DNA of 64,000 nt from Solenopsis invicta (taxonomy: Eukaryota; Arthropoda; Insecta; Hymenoptera; Formicidae): positions 8,092,001-8,156,000 of the forward strand of contig NC_052668.1 of assembly GCF_016802725.1 (NCBI RefSeq). Reading direction: 5' to 3'. The first letter of the stretch is position 1, and every line of letters starts with the position of its first letter. The position numbers and the translations under genes were made by a program. Of the stretch, positions 32,580-44,282 are shown piece by piece. The notes beneath the pieces were generated by a model. That model was not told the DNA's origin. It did not search any database and saw nothing but the letters and a program-made list of their open reading frames with translations.

Positions 32580-34430
32580 GCACTTAGCATAAGTCTTCGT
32601 TGCTCGCTCACGGCATAGCTCGAGAACGCGATAGTTATCCTCCTCAAATAATTAATTGAATACAGAACTGGGCGCCAGGCACGAGAGAGAGTGCCACTCT
32701 TCGCGAACCGCTAATTTACCGAGATTACGTGAACGCGAAACTCCGTGAGCGACGACGGAACGGCAAGCCGGCCGCTCTCCGCTCAGTTGGCAGAAGCGCT
32801 GGGTGGGTCGGTGCGGGCAGGTAATAATTAAGAAAGCGAGGGAGGATCACAAAATAACGAGACGAGAATTAACAGAGAAAATATAACAAGGTGTATTTCG
32901 TATCCTCGGGTTAGTAAGATAGTCTCGCACGCGGTTCGCCGACGTGCGGAATACGTTAAAGAATCGCGGAGTGTTACGCGAAGCGATTAACGATCGAACA
33001 GTATCGTGCGGCAGTCACACGCGGAACGATTCAATAACCTCGGCGAGGCGGTCGTTGCGAGGGAAGGTGCACATAACAAAGATGGAATATCGCAAAGTAA
33101 TGCATGCACGCTTGACAAAGATCTCGCAATTCTCTCACAAGTATTACCGCGATTACGTGAAATTCTACCTGGAAAATACATGAAACTCACATATGCAATC
33201 ACACGAACTTACAACACAACGGCAGTTTGGCTGTGGCGATACAGGCGCGAATACCGGAACTAAAGGAATTACGTTAATACGGCGGGATTGGGCAAACGAC
33301 GTCGCGGCTGCGACAACTGTTACATTAACGGACGTTACAATATTACACGCGAATACGCGACAATTACGGAGTGGACTCTACTCAATTCTACTAGTCGCAA
33401 CACCACTCGTCTTCGACCGTGAAATCGGTGACTTTACAGTTCTCGATTTACACTCGTCTCATCTTTCGGTACGGCGCGGCACGGAACTTCTCTCCTCTGC
33501 GTCCCCTTTGGATGATAAGTCCTGGAGTTGCTCGGCTCTTCACTCCGGCTCGGGACACAGCACAAGTGAGCATTGATCCTCGATCTTGCGGGAGGCCCGC
33601 GATGTCGCGCCCCATTTATCGCGGCCGCTTCTGTATTAGCTGTTATCAGCCGGCTAGATTCTAGCGGTGTGCGCATTATTCTATCGTTTTGCGCTTCTGA
33701 CGTCGATAGCGCGCGAAGCCCAAGTTCGGTAGGTAATTCGTTCACAACGTTCGGCGTCCTCGGGAACTGATATCGGCCGTCCCTGTTTCCGATGGCGGAT
33801 GGTCGCCCCTGTCTCTGGTGGCGAATGGCCGCCGCCTCAGGCTCGTGATACCTCCTCTGCACGGTTCTCGATATCGCCTTTTTGCCTTCGCGCATTGGTT
33901 TGCGTGGCTTCGTGCAACTTCCGCCTGCGGAATGGTAATTCTGCCGTTTCTGAAAAATTAATTCCTGACAGACAAGGTTTTTGTTCGGCGGCAAACGAAA
34001 AAAGACAGTATGAGCGGTACAACCTGCGAGCCCCCGCGTCTCGGGGTGCTCTGTAAGTCCCTCGGCAGTGTGTCTGGATTCTCGCTTCCTTCTGAGTGCC
34101 TCCGGGTGGACGAGACGTTTAACCAGTACAGGATGTTTTCTCGTAGTCACCGGCTCTCTCCTCGACGGACCTACCGCTTACTCGAATTTAATAGTGGACG
34201 TAGAGACGGCACAGAGACAAACACACACACTTAAACGATCGCTCCAACGGAACCGCGCCTGCTCCCGAGCCGGAAGAACGCAGCATCCGTGTCGCACCTT
34301 GCGGTCAGGCTATTCGGTCCTTGTGACGGACAACGAACGCAAGTTGTACCGTCACAATAGAAACATCTCGAGTGTCCCGTGTATCATTTTACCCTTATTG
34401 TTCATCGAATGTTAAACAAGAATAAAATAA
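32580..34430. other. GC-rich island of unknown origin inside intron 4
   Basis: Base composition changes sharply from AT-rich to roughly half GC, with many CpG. Open frames overlap on both strands: a 238-codon frame on the minus strand (34150-33434), and 127- and 115-codon frames on the plus strand (33193-33576 and 34068-34415). None shows a domain I recognise, and several of the frames occupy the same DNA, as expected from CpG-rich sequence with few stops. 'ttgtgacgg...ccgtcacaa' near 34320-34352 is a short hairpin. A 5' region of an LTR element, a processed insert or a regulatory island are possible. Confidence 0.4.
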
Positions 34431-34633
34431 TATATTCAAATTACTATAGAAATTGAATAGTAACTATTAGACATACGAATAGTTCTCAGTAGTACCTTTC
34501 TATACGGGAAAGATTTTATACACACGAAATACGACCGTTTTGAGATTTAAATATAATTTCAACATTAATTAAACATTATGATAGATTAAATTAAACTAAT
34601 TGAAATGGTTTCAATAAATTGAAACTTTCATAG

Positions 34634-34794
34634 GGATATACATGGTGCATATTTGGCGCCGATTGGAAGTAAGGCTGTTTTGAAATCGAGATCAACGACT
34701 GTTACGCGCGATGAGCTCTTCTCCTTGGAGGAATCTTTGCCGCAGGCATCCTTCGTTGCAGCGTTGAACCAGCGATATGTTTCCGTAAAGCAAG
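34634..34794 (+). CDS. sn: Fascin exon 5: end of trefoil 2, start of trefoil 3
   Basis: Encodes the last base of Arg245 to the first base of Gly299. It reads DIHGAYLAPIGSKAVLKSRS, then TTVTRDELFSLEESLPQ and RYVSVKQ. The RSTTVTRDE stretch (residues 264-272) lies where Drosophila Singed has a serine-rich, phosphorylated segment. Acceptor TTTCATAG, donor GTAATC, phase 1. Confidence 0.92.
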
Positions 34795-34885
34795 GTAATC
34801 TCTAGATTTATTGTTGATTAATCAGCACCAAGTAATAATAATATAATATTACTGTTATAATTTTTATTCAACAATGTAACTTATA

Positions 34886-35754
34886 GAGGAGAAGAGGATA
34901 ATATGGCATCCATTTTCATTTTATTGAATAACTTTATTTATAATTAATATTTTCTATTGAAACTTTAACAATTACATTCGTCAGAGTGTTGTTTGACAGA
35001 TTCTAGACTCAAAGTAATGAAATATTTATTATTTAGGACATGATTTATAAAAATCTAATGCACTGCATAATCAATGGAAGAAAAAAAGTGGTTGTAATGT
35101 GGCTATCCATAAAAATAATTAAAAAAAATTAGTTTAGTTTAAAAGAAACACAATACCTTGTTACAAAATTATATTTTTTAATTTTTTATTCTTTAGAATT
35201 TTTCTGCGTTCAGAAGCTTTAGAAATACCATTAGAAATTTCATTAAAAATATACTTTTATCCCTGTTCAACATTAAACAACAAATATAAAATAATGTCTC
35301 TAATATTTCTAAACATTGCTCTTTAGAACGACAATCGATTTATTGAAGAAATATTTCGATATAAAAATTTCGCTTAAAAAACCATATTAACAAAATTCCA
35401 TGTTATTGTTTTAACTTTGTGTAATTTGAAATGTATACGGCCGAATAATAAGTTAAATAACAATAAAACACTCGAGGTGTACCTACCGTGGTGTGATAAT
35501 ACACTCAAGTTTAAGAATAATGAGGAATTATATGTAATTAAAGATTAAAAGTGTATCTGGAAAAACTTTAGAAGTGCTCAAAAGTAAAAATGTGTTATAA
35601 TAATTGTCAGTCATTATGTATTGGCATATTAGCATCGCTAAAAAACGGCGGGCTACTAAACGAATAACTCCATAAGCAATTGTTAGAATACGTCACCTAA
35701 TACCGGAAATAGTAGGGGTATTGTCGACAGTAGCCATAATACCCTCTTCTCCTC
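34886..35754. mobile_element. TA-flanked TIR element, GAGGAGAAGAGG family, 869 bp
   Basis: Starts GAGGAGAAGAGGATAATATG and ends CATAATACCCTCTTCTCCTC. TA lies at 34884-34885 and 35755-35756. There is no coding capacity. Relatives are at 40429-41035 and 29729-29842. Confidence 0.75.
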
Positions 35755-36513
35755 TATATATCATGTCCCATATAGCACGTAATATTGCAGTGATATCGTA
35801 GTAATATTACAATATCACAGAAATATTGCTGATATATTACACATTGATAATAACAATGAAATATTCCAGTGATATCATTGTAATACATTGTTGCAATATT
35901 TAATCTTAAAGACCAAGGTAATGTCAAATGACGTTTCTATTATGTTTTATTAATGCAATGTTACTATTGATTAATTTCAATATTTTCAGTATCCTTAATA
36001 TTCTTGGTAATTTCGGTATTCTATAGAAGAAATCAATTTAAAAATAAAATAATAATGTCCTTGCTCTTTCGGGGAATGAAAGTGAAAGATAAGAAAAAGA
36101 ATTAATTAAGTTTATTATTAGTTTAGATATTTACTTACAAGGAAGGTTTGTGAACCCGGAAATTCAAAAAATTCTAAAATTTTGTGTACACATAGAGGAG
36201 TTCATCCATAACACAATAATATTTTGCTTGTGCTCAATTTCAGTTTAAGGGAGTGAAACACCCTTTTGAAGAAAATCGGTTTTTTTCTTTCAAAGCGTAT
36301 ATCATCGAAACTATAAGAGTTAGAGAAAAATGTTCTAAATAAAAGTTGAATGGTTCGAAAAGTACTTTATAACAGCGGAAATTTTTTTTAAATTTATTTT
36401 ATACTTTTTCTCTCCACTTACCCATTTTTCTCAAAATTTTTATTTCTTTGTATAAGCAAAATAAAGCTTATTTTAACAATTAATTGAAAAGACCAGTAAG
36501 ACGAGCAAAAAGG

Positions 36514-37132
36514 TGACGTAACATCCTTATTTACCAATGTGCCATTAGACCTTGCAATCGAGAGAATTAGTTCTAAGTGAGAATCCATAGAAAGAAAGAC
36601 TAATATCCCAAAAGACAAATTTATTACAGCAGTACAGTTTGTTTTAACGTCCACGTTTTTTACTTTTAATAATAAAATATACAAACAAACGTTTGGTGTC
36701 TCTATGGGCTCACCGTTATCACCGGTAATTGCAAACATTGTAGTGATGCAAAATCCGGAGTTCAAAGTTCTGAATAAAATAAAAGTGGTTTTACTGTTTT
36801 ATGTACGCTATGTGGACGAAATCGCTTTGGCGGCACCTACTGAAGCGATTGATAATATTTTAAATGAATTTAACGGGTATCATAACCGCCTACAGTTTAC
36901 TATCGAACGGGAAAAGAAACGTAACTTCAATTTTTTGGATACCTTAATTAGAGACGAGAACAACATCTTACATACTGACTGGTTCTATAAAGACATCTTC
37001 CCAGGTAGATACTTATCATACTATTTACACTATCCATTTAGCCAAAAAATAGGAATCATTTATAGCATGGTATCGGGCGTTGTTACTATCATACCCCCAA
37101 TACCACAAAAAGAATCTAGAATTTTACGTTAA
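36514..37132 (+). pseudogene. Penelope-like reverse transcriptase fragment
   Basis: Reads DVTSLFTNVPLDLAIERIS, an in-frame TGA, then TFGVSMGSPLSPVIANI, FYVRYVDEIALAAP and NFLDTLIRD. These are the Penelope-family RT motifs. The catalytic box reads YVDE where YVDD is expected. RT C-terminal and linker pieces follow in other frames to 37396. Confidence 0.85.
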
Positions 37133-37389
37133 CACTCTAATTAATACCCAATAGAATTGATTTTTAACAAAATCAACATAAGAATCAAGAAATTGATTAA
37201 TACGAAATTAAATAACAGAGTTCAGAACTTGATCGATATGCCGGACACGGTCGCGGAAAGAAAAAAGTATTTGGTCTTCCCGTACATAAAAGACGTGTCT
37301 GAAAAAATATCTACGTCCTTGAATAAAGATATAATTAGACTAGGTTTTAGATATCTAAATAAGCTAGATAAGTTTGTTAAAGCACACAA

Positions 37390-37700
37390 GGATTAGAACA
37401 TAAAAACAGAATGTAAGAACGTCGTATATAAACTAAATTGTAACGACTGTAACGCCTGGTACGTAGGACAAACAAAAAGAAAACTAAAAACAAGAATCAA
37501 AGAACATGTAAACAACATTAAATTTGAAACAGCGAAAATATCCGTTATTAGCAAACACAGAATACAACAGAGTCATTCGTTCGATTGGGAAAATGTTAAA
37601 ATCCTTGATTTTGAACCAAATTATTATAAGCGTTTAATTTCTGAAATGATACACATTAAATTAATTAACAAAAAAATGGTCTTAATCAAAAAATAGATAC
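37390..37700 (+). pseudogene. Penelope-like GIY-YIG endonuclease remnant
   Basis: Follows the stop after KLDKFVKAHKD in the same frame: YKLNCNDCNAWYVGQTKRKL, then RIKEHVNNIKFE, ISKHRIQQSHSFDWENVKIL and IHIKLINKK. This is the Penelope C-terminal endonuclease, with the Cys pair and YVGQTKR block kept. The domain itself is open; the break is the stop codon between it and RT. Confidence 0.85.
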
Positions 37701-38899
37701 GGAGCTGTTAGACGATTGTTACGGCACTATTTTGAATAAACTGGTCGATATGTAACAAAGAAAGAATAGGAAATATAATTGTAAACATTGAAATATCTGA
37801 CTCAAACGCGGGTTGCGCACGCTCCGCAACACCAGAAGTGTTCAGTCTCCCTTGTCACGCTGATCAATACAGATCGATCGTTATTCGTTAATGTTATAAG
37901 CGTTTAACTATCTACATAAAATATGTGATTTGATTGACACGGATTTTGTAAAAACGCGCGTAACAGCTATTAGTGAATTTTATTTTTATTATTTTATTTT
38001 TGTTTTATATTTTTTAAAGTATCAGTGGTCGAAAATCGATTAACTTGCACGAGTCGTATAACAAGAAGCGAGATGTTCGTCGACTAAATTTTTGACACGA
38101 TTTGTTTCGCGGATTGGAAATCGACGAAGTAATTATAGAAATTTCGGACCATGGGCTTTAAATCCCGGACTATTGTATTTAAAAGCCTCAGGCTGTTTTG
38201 AAGATTTTGTTTGCGCCTTGCGTCAATAATGTAAGAAACACACACACTGAAGAAGAGTCGAAACGTTTGTGTCTCAAATATTAATAAATATTGATTACAA
38301 GTTATACAAACATCTACATCTTTTTGCTCGTCTTACTGGCCTTTTCAATTAATTGTTAAATTGCATATTAGAAGAGTTGGTAAAGCTTATTTTATTACGA
38401 ATTCAACGGTATATGATAAAGTTATGATGCGACATTTCCATTTTCCAAAAATAATTAAAAACCACCCCATAATGCGCATCTATCCGTGTGCTATGGAAGT
38501 ATCCCCCTTCAATTTTGACGACCGTTTAATATATTGTAGTACAGATCAAAATAAAGGACAAGTATTTTTTTATACGTGTCTAATCTCACTTTTAGGGGAT
38601 AAAACATCTGTTTGAAAAAAATCGGCTTTTTTCTTTCAAAACGTGTATCGTCGAAACTATAAGAGATAGGGAAAAATGTTCTGAATAAAAGTTGAATAGC
38701 TCAAAGAATACTTTACAACAATAATTTAAAAAAATTTTTTTAATTATTTTTTATACTTCTCCTACCACTTCACATTTGTTTTTAAAAATTTTCAAATATT
38801 TTAATAACAGAATTAAAGTTTATTTATATACGAATCCAACCATATATAACAAAGTGTCTTTCCGATGTACCATTCTTGAAAAATAACAAATTCTTTATA

Positions 38900-40172
38900 T
38901 TAGGTGGTAAACTTAGTTTCTGTGGCTCCCATTCAGATGACGCTAGTTATAAGTATAATTTATTTTGACATCTGAAACTGGCTGCATTTTAGAGGTTAGA
39001 CATTTGTTAGTAAAATTCAGTGTAAAAAGATTCATTTAAGCAAACTGCCACTTTCTTGTTTTGATTAAAGATGGAACGTGATAAGTTGTGTCCGACATGT
39101 GCTGTTTCATTACTTCAATTTGAAAAAAAATGCAGCTGCAGCTCACAAATTGCTTGTCAAAGCTTATGGCAATTATGCTCCATCAGAAAGAACATGCCAA
39201 GAATGGTTTCAGCGATTTAGGAGTGGTGATTATGATGTAAACGATAAACGACGCTCAGGTCAACCCAAAAAATTTGAAGACACCGAATTACAAGAATTAC
39301 TGGACGAAAACTCAAGTCAAACGCTCAAAGAATTGTCTGAAGCATTAAATGTTATTCCGATGGCTATTTCCAAACGTTTACATGCAATGGGAAAAATCCC
39401 GAAAGAAGAAAAATGGATACCACACGAATTATCCGAAAATGCCATTGCGAATCGCTTAAATATCTCTGTTTCTCTGCTCACCAAGCAGAAAAAAAAGTTT
39501 TTTGTGGCGCATTGTAACTGGCGATGAAAAATGGATCTACTTTGACAATCCAAAACGCAAAAAGTCATAGGTGGATCCCGGCCAACCATCAACATCCACA
39601 CCAAAGCGAAATATCCATGGCCAGAAAGCAATGCTCTGCATTTGGTGGGATATGCAAGGTGTCGTTTATTACGAGCTACTCAGACCAAACGAAAGCACCA
39701 CTGGGGATCGATATCAATTACAATTGAACCGTGTGAATGAAGCACTGTTGGAAAAAAGGCCTGCAGTAGCCAGTAATCAACGCAAAGTTATGCTTTTGCA
39801 CGACAACGCTCGACCACACGTTGCAAAAGCCGTCAAAGAAATATTGATGCAGCTTGAGTGGGAAGTTCTCCCGCACCCAGCGTATTCACCAGACTTAGCT
39901 CCTTCGAATTATTACTTATTCCGATCGATACAGCACGGTTTGGTGAATACACACTTTAAAAATTACGAGGATGTGCAAAAATAGATTGATGAATGGATTG
40001 TTTCAAAAGACCAATCGTTCTATCGTCGCGGAATCTCCTTATTGCCTGAAAGATGGCAAAAATGTATAGCCAGCGAGGGAAAATATTTTGATTGACGTAT
40101 TTTTTGTTTTTGGTATTGAAATAAATGAGCTTTATAAGTAAAAGAATCGTGGAAACTAAGTTTACCACCTAA
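38900..40172 (+). mobile_element. Mariner transposon, 1273 bp, inactive
   Basis: The ends are TTAGGTGGTAAACTTAGTTT, with only one mismatch area between them. TA lies at 38898-38899 and 40173-40174. The opposite arm of the host repeat shows the empty site near 43436. It has one transposase frame with shifts. It is inserted in the left arm of the inverted-repeat complex. Confidence 0.9.
39078..40110 (+). pseudogene. Mariner transposase, frame-shifted
   Basis: The N-terminal part (39078-39527) has two helix-turn-helix segments: CQEWFQRFRSGDYDVNDKRR then SGQPKKFED, and AISKRLHAMGKIPKEEKWIP. The frame breaks near 39525, just at the first catalytic block (TGDEKW in another frame). The C-terminal part (39571-40110) has LLHDNARPHV and YSPDLAPSNYYLFRSIQHGL. 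The third catalytic aspartate of DD34D reads Asn (PSNYY for PSDY/H). A TAG follows EDVQK. Not functional. Confidence 0.9.
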
Positions 40173-40311
40173 TATGTATATGCACGTTATATGTATCTGT
40201 TTGTGCGCTCAATTTTGTCGCGCTGGATTTGTCTCATACGTATCGCTAATCGCGTATTACGCGAAAGAGCGTTAAAAACAAATTAGTATACTACAATGAA
40301 TATTAAAATAA

Positions 40312-41195
40312 AAGTTTTTTAATAATAATAATAATAGTAATAATAATTAAAGTAATAAAATAATAATGAGTTTTTTTAACTCAACTGCTAAAAGCAGTCA
40401 AATATTGTTGACGATGTCAAAATATGTAGAGAAGAAAAGAGTATAATGGTTGCAATTGTAGAGATTATGGCTATCCCTACTTTCTTCATTACTAGACGAC
40501 GAATTTTAACGATTGTTTATGAAATTATTCATTTAGTAGCCCGCTGTTTTTTAATGGCATTAATATACTAATACACAACAACAATTAATACACAGTCAAC
40601 AATTATTATAAGGCATTGTTACTTTTGAGTATTTCGAAATCTTCGATAAAGTATACTTTAATTACTTTCGTTAAAGTATACTTTAACATTTAATTGCACA
40701 TACTTCCTTATTCTTTTTAATCTTGAGAGCATATTATGACATGAATATATATATTCGAGTGTTTTTTTTTTATTTTTGCTTTTTATTTAGCTATACATAT
40801 TTCGAGTTATGCAAAATTATTCAATAGCGTAAGATTTTCGATATGCAGCTACCTAAACATGCACGTTTACAACCAACGCTGTTATAAGCATAGAATATAA
40901 AATTTGACCACTTTACAACCATTTACAACTACGTTTACGCAATTGTAAAATTTGTCGTCTCATAACGGAAAAAATAGGGGTAGCCATAATGTTTATAACT
41001 GCAGCCATCATACCCTCTTCTCCTCTACATACTTTGACATCGTCAACAATATTTAATTGATTTTAGCAGTCAAGTTCAAAAAACTCATTATTATTTTATT
41101 ACTTCAATTATTATTATTATTATTATTATTAAAAAAACTCTTATTTTAATAAATTAGCAAATAAATACAAGGTTAAGGCTCCTAAAAAATAATAA
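40312..41195. mobile_element. Palindromic insertion containing a GAGGAGAAGAGG-family element
   Basis: Outer inverted arms 40312-40428 and 41038-41150 ('aataataat...gttgacgatgtcaaa') surround a TA-flanked TIR element at 40429-41035 that starts GAGAAGAAAAGAGTATAATG and ends CATACCCTCTTCTCCTC. So an inverted repeat encloses another. The outer arms may belong to the same longer element or to a local inverted duplication. Confidence 0.6.
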
Positions 41196-41740
41196 TTTAA
41201 ATGAGACAAGAAGAGCTTTAGGATCGTACAAGGTGTTGTGCGCTAATACAAAATAAATACAAATGTAAATAAAGTAAACGTTTCGACGGTTTAATAACAA
41301 GTCATCTTCAGTACAATGAATCTATAAAATCGAAACAATTAAATAGCAAATCATATCATAAACTTAACGCAACATAAATCAATAAATTAAAATCTTACCG
41401 GATATATCTGCGATACCAACTTACGCAAACGTACCACATTGAAACGGCTTAACAAAAAGTGTCACAAAGCGTCTTATTTCGAGATGTATCCTCGAAGAAC
41501 GAGCGAAGGGACATCGTTTTTGGAACACGAGTCTAAGTAAGCCCGTATAAGAAAGGGAGAAAAAAGGCAATAATATTCAATGTCAAAATGTAAAAAAATT
41601 AAATAAATAAATAAATAAATACAGATAAAAATAAATAATAAATATAATAGATAAAGAGCTATACAAGCCAAGATAAAATTGTAAGAAGAAAAAAACTAGC
41701 GTAGAGTCAAAATATAAAAGATTATAAATAAATAATTAAT

Positions 41741-42789
41741 AAATAAATATTGATAAAATGCAACAATGTGATTATTTTCAATCAGTATCGTAAACCCACC
41801 TTTTCGGGAAGATACTTTAATTTCATTTTGCATCACTCGTTGTGTCATAAAAAAGGTATTGTTTTTGGTATAGTGGACAGAATAATTTTATTATCACATC
41901 CACAATTTCATCAAAAAAATTTCACTTTTATGATTAATATTTTACTTGACAATAACTATCCATTAAATTTTATCTTTGCCATGATTCATTTTAGATTAAA
42001 ATACCTTTTTTATAAAAATGACACCGACGTGGCGGACGGAGTTGCAAAAAGGTATTTCATGATCCCTTATATCAAGTCGGTATTAGATAAATTTTAGTCT
42101 TTTCCTAATAAGTATGGACTGCAACGTAGCGTTTACAATCCCCTTCAAACTTAATTAATTTTTTAATAAATTTATAACCGCGGGAAAAGACCACATTGAC
42201 CGATTATGGTGCAATGATGTAGTCTACAAAATTAATTGTAGAGATTGTGAGTCGTCTTATGTGAAACAGACAAAACGTCAACTTAAAACAAGAGTCACGA
42301 AACATAAATCGGATATCAGAAAATCCAGTTCTCCTCCCGTTATTACGAAACATTGCATCGAGAACAATCATGATTTTGATTGGGATAATGTAGAAATCTT
42401 AGATAAAGAACCATTCTTTAAAAAAGATCAATATCTGAAATGTTACACACAAAGAGACAACAAAAAGGACTCAACAAACAAAGTGATATCGAACTGCTTT
42501 CTGATGCGTATCTTCCTATTTTCAATCGTATTTCCTCTCCTTAACGTCCGATCCTTCCTCCCCCCCCTCCCCCTCCTTTTCCTACTCATATCGTTCTATT
42601 CGACAATGCTTTCACTTTATTCGTTTCACAACACTCTGTCGTATACATTCATACCTTTAAGATATAGTTTTCGGGACTCATAGGTATATTCTATACTATT
42701 CTTTTCATGTTATTTATTCCATTTTACAATTTTATTATTTGACTTGTACAGCTCTCTATTTATAACTTTTTATATTTTGACTTTACGTT
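41741..42789 (+). pseudogene. Second Penelope-like remnant (RT end and GIY-YIG)
   Basis: The frame 41750-42097 reads NQYRKPTFSGRYFNFILHHS, LCHKKGIVFGIVDRI and DNNYPLNFIF, the C-terminal RT region of Penelope-like elements. From 42230 the endonuclease reads CESSYVKQTKRQLKTRV, then ITKHCIENNHDFDWDNVEIL. The flanking arms carry 'aagtcatcttcagtac' and 'gtcgaaacgttt' end motifs in opposite orientation. Probably this is the element from which the long inverted repeat was built. Confidence 0.75.
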
Positions 42790-44137
42790 AGTTTTTTCTT
42801 TCTTACAATTTTATTATTTTGACTTGTATAGCTCTTTATCTGTTATATTTATTATTTATTTTTATCTGTATTTATTTATTTATTTAATTTTTTTACATTT
42901 TGACATTGAATATTGTTGTCTTTTTTCTCCCTTTGTTGTATGGGCTTATTTAGACTCATGTTCGGAAAACAATGTCCCTGCGCTCGTTCCTCGGGGATAC
43001 ATTTCGAAATAAGACGCTTTGTGACACTTTTTGTTAAGCCGTTTCAATGTGGTACATTTGCGTAAGCTCATATATCGCAGATATATCCGGTAAGATCTTA
43101 ATTTATTGATTTATGTTGCGCTAAGTCTATGATATAATTTGCTATTTAATTGTTTCGATTTTATAGATTCATTGTACTGAAGATGACTTGTTATTAAATG
43201 GTCGAAACGTTTACTCTATTTACATTTGTATTTATTTTGTATCGGTGCACAACACCCTGCACGGCCCTGAAGCTCTTCTTGTCTCATTTGAATTCTTATT
43301 TTAATATTCATTGTACTATACTGATTTGTTTTTAACGCTCTTTTGCGTGAATACGCGATTAGCGATACGTATGAGACAAATCCAGCGCGGAAAAATCGAA
43401 CGCACAAACAGGTACGTATAACGTGCATATACATATAAGGAATTTGTTATTTTTCAAGAATGGTACATCAAAAAGACACTTTGTTATATATGGTTGGATT
43501 CATATATAAATAAACTTTAATTTTGTTATTAAAATATTTGAAAATTTTTAAAAACAAATGTGAAATGGTAAGGGAAATGTAAAAAATAATTAAAAAAAAT
43601 TTTTTTAAATTATTATTGTAAAGTATTCTTTGAGCTATTCAACTTTTATTCAGAACATTTTTCTCTATCTCTTATAGTTTCGAAAGAAAAAAACCGATTC
43701 TTTTCAAAAAGATGTTTTACCCCCTAAAAGTGAGATTGGGTACGTATAAAAAAATACTTGTCCCTTGTTTTGATCTGTACTACAACGTATTAAACGCTTG
43801 CCAAAATTGAAGGAGAACACTTCCATAGTACATGGACAGGTGCGCGTTATATACCATGCGTTATGGGGTAGTTTTTAATTAGTTTTGAAAAATGAAAATG
43901 TCACATCATAACTTTATCATATACTGTTGAATTCGTAATAAAATAAGCTTTATTTTACTTATAAAAAAAATAAAAATTTTGAAGAAATAGGGAAGTGGTG
44001 GGGGAAAGTATAAAAAAATAAAAAATAAAAAAATTTTTTTCGCTGTTATAAAGTATTCTTCAAACTATTCGACTTTCATTTAGAACATTTTTCTTTTTCT
44101 TTTATAGTTTCGACGATATACGCTTTGAAAGAAAAAG

Positions 44138-44184
44138 TGAGTGTTAACTCTCAAATAAAACTTCAACTTAAGAGTTAACACTCA
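44138..44184. repeat. Short perfect hairpin upstream of exon 6
   Basis: TGAGTGTTAACTCT (44138-44151) and its exact complement AGAGTTAACACTCA (44171-44184) with a 19 bp loop, 98 bp before the exon 6 acceptor. It probably marks the worn right end of the inverted-repeat complex. Confidence 0.7.
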
Positions 44185-44282
44185 ATGGAGTGTCATTTCG
44201 AACATTAATTGGATGTATTTTTCATGAGGGAAAGCTGAAACTTCATTAAAAATTAATTCTGATCGATGTTTCAATTAATTAG

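Larger units (their letters stand above)
28102..34633 (+). other. Fascin intron 4 (6.5 kb)
   Basis: Contains a broken mariner (30179-31446), a CA microsatellite, a mariner-type end fragment, and the GC-rich island 32580-34430. 28150-29720 and 29850-30170 are AT-rich with nothing recognised. Confidence 0.8.
36476..38380 (+). mobile_element. Penelope-like retroelement insertion, 1905 bp
   Basis: Flanked by an exact 14 bp duplication, TAAAGCTTATTTTA (36462-36475 and 38381-38394). The target occurs once, uninterrupted, in the opposite arm (43939-43952, reversed). Its ends are inverted: 'acaattaattgaaaagacca' at the start and the complement near 38340-38357, consistent with Penelope terminal repeats. 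The 3' part carries 'gaagagtcgaaacgtttgtg', an end motif shared with other Penelope remnants here. 5'-truncated coding region. Confidence 0.85.
36249..44137. mobile_element. Inverted-repeat complex of about 7.9 kb with nested insertions
   Basis: The left arm is 36249-36475, 38395-38899, 40173-40311 and 41196-41740. The right arm is 42790-44137. Matching pairs: 36260-36461 with 43953-44137; 38395-38890 with 43440-43938; 40175-40311 with 43300-43436; 41200-41740 with 42790-43290. The gaps in the left arm are later insertions: a Penelope-like element, a mariner and a palindrome. The left terminus is TTAA-GGGAGTGAAACACCC. The loop carries Penelope-type coding remnants. Confidence 0.7.
34795..44282 (+). 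other. Fascin intron 5 (9.5 kb)
   Basis: Carries a MITE (34886-35754), a fragment starting CCCATATAGCACGTAATATT (35767-35910) related to the end of the element at 25040, and the inverted-repeat complex 36249-44137. Between 35910 and 36245 nothing was recognised. Confidence 0.8.

Noticed and set aside
33434..34150. 238-codon minus-strand frame as a gene
   Set aside because: It overlaps other long frames in the same CpG-rich DNA, shows no domain and has arginine/proline-rich composition expected from GC-rich non-coding sequence.
35767..35910. A fourth complete CCC...GGG element
   Set aside because: The left end resembles that of the element at 25040, but no GGG end or 5S-like block could be found; treated as a fragment.
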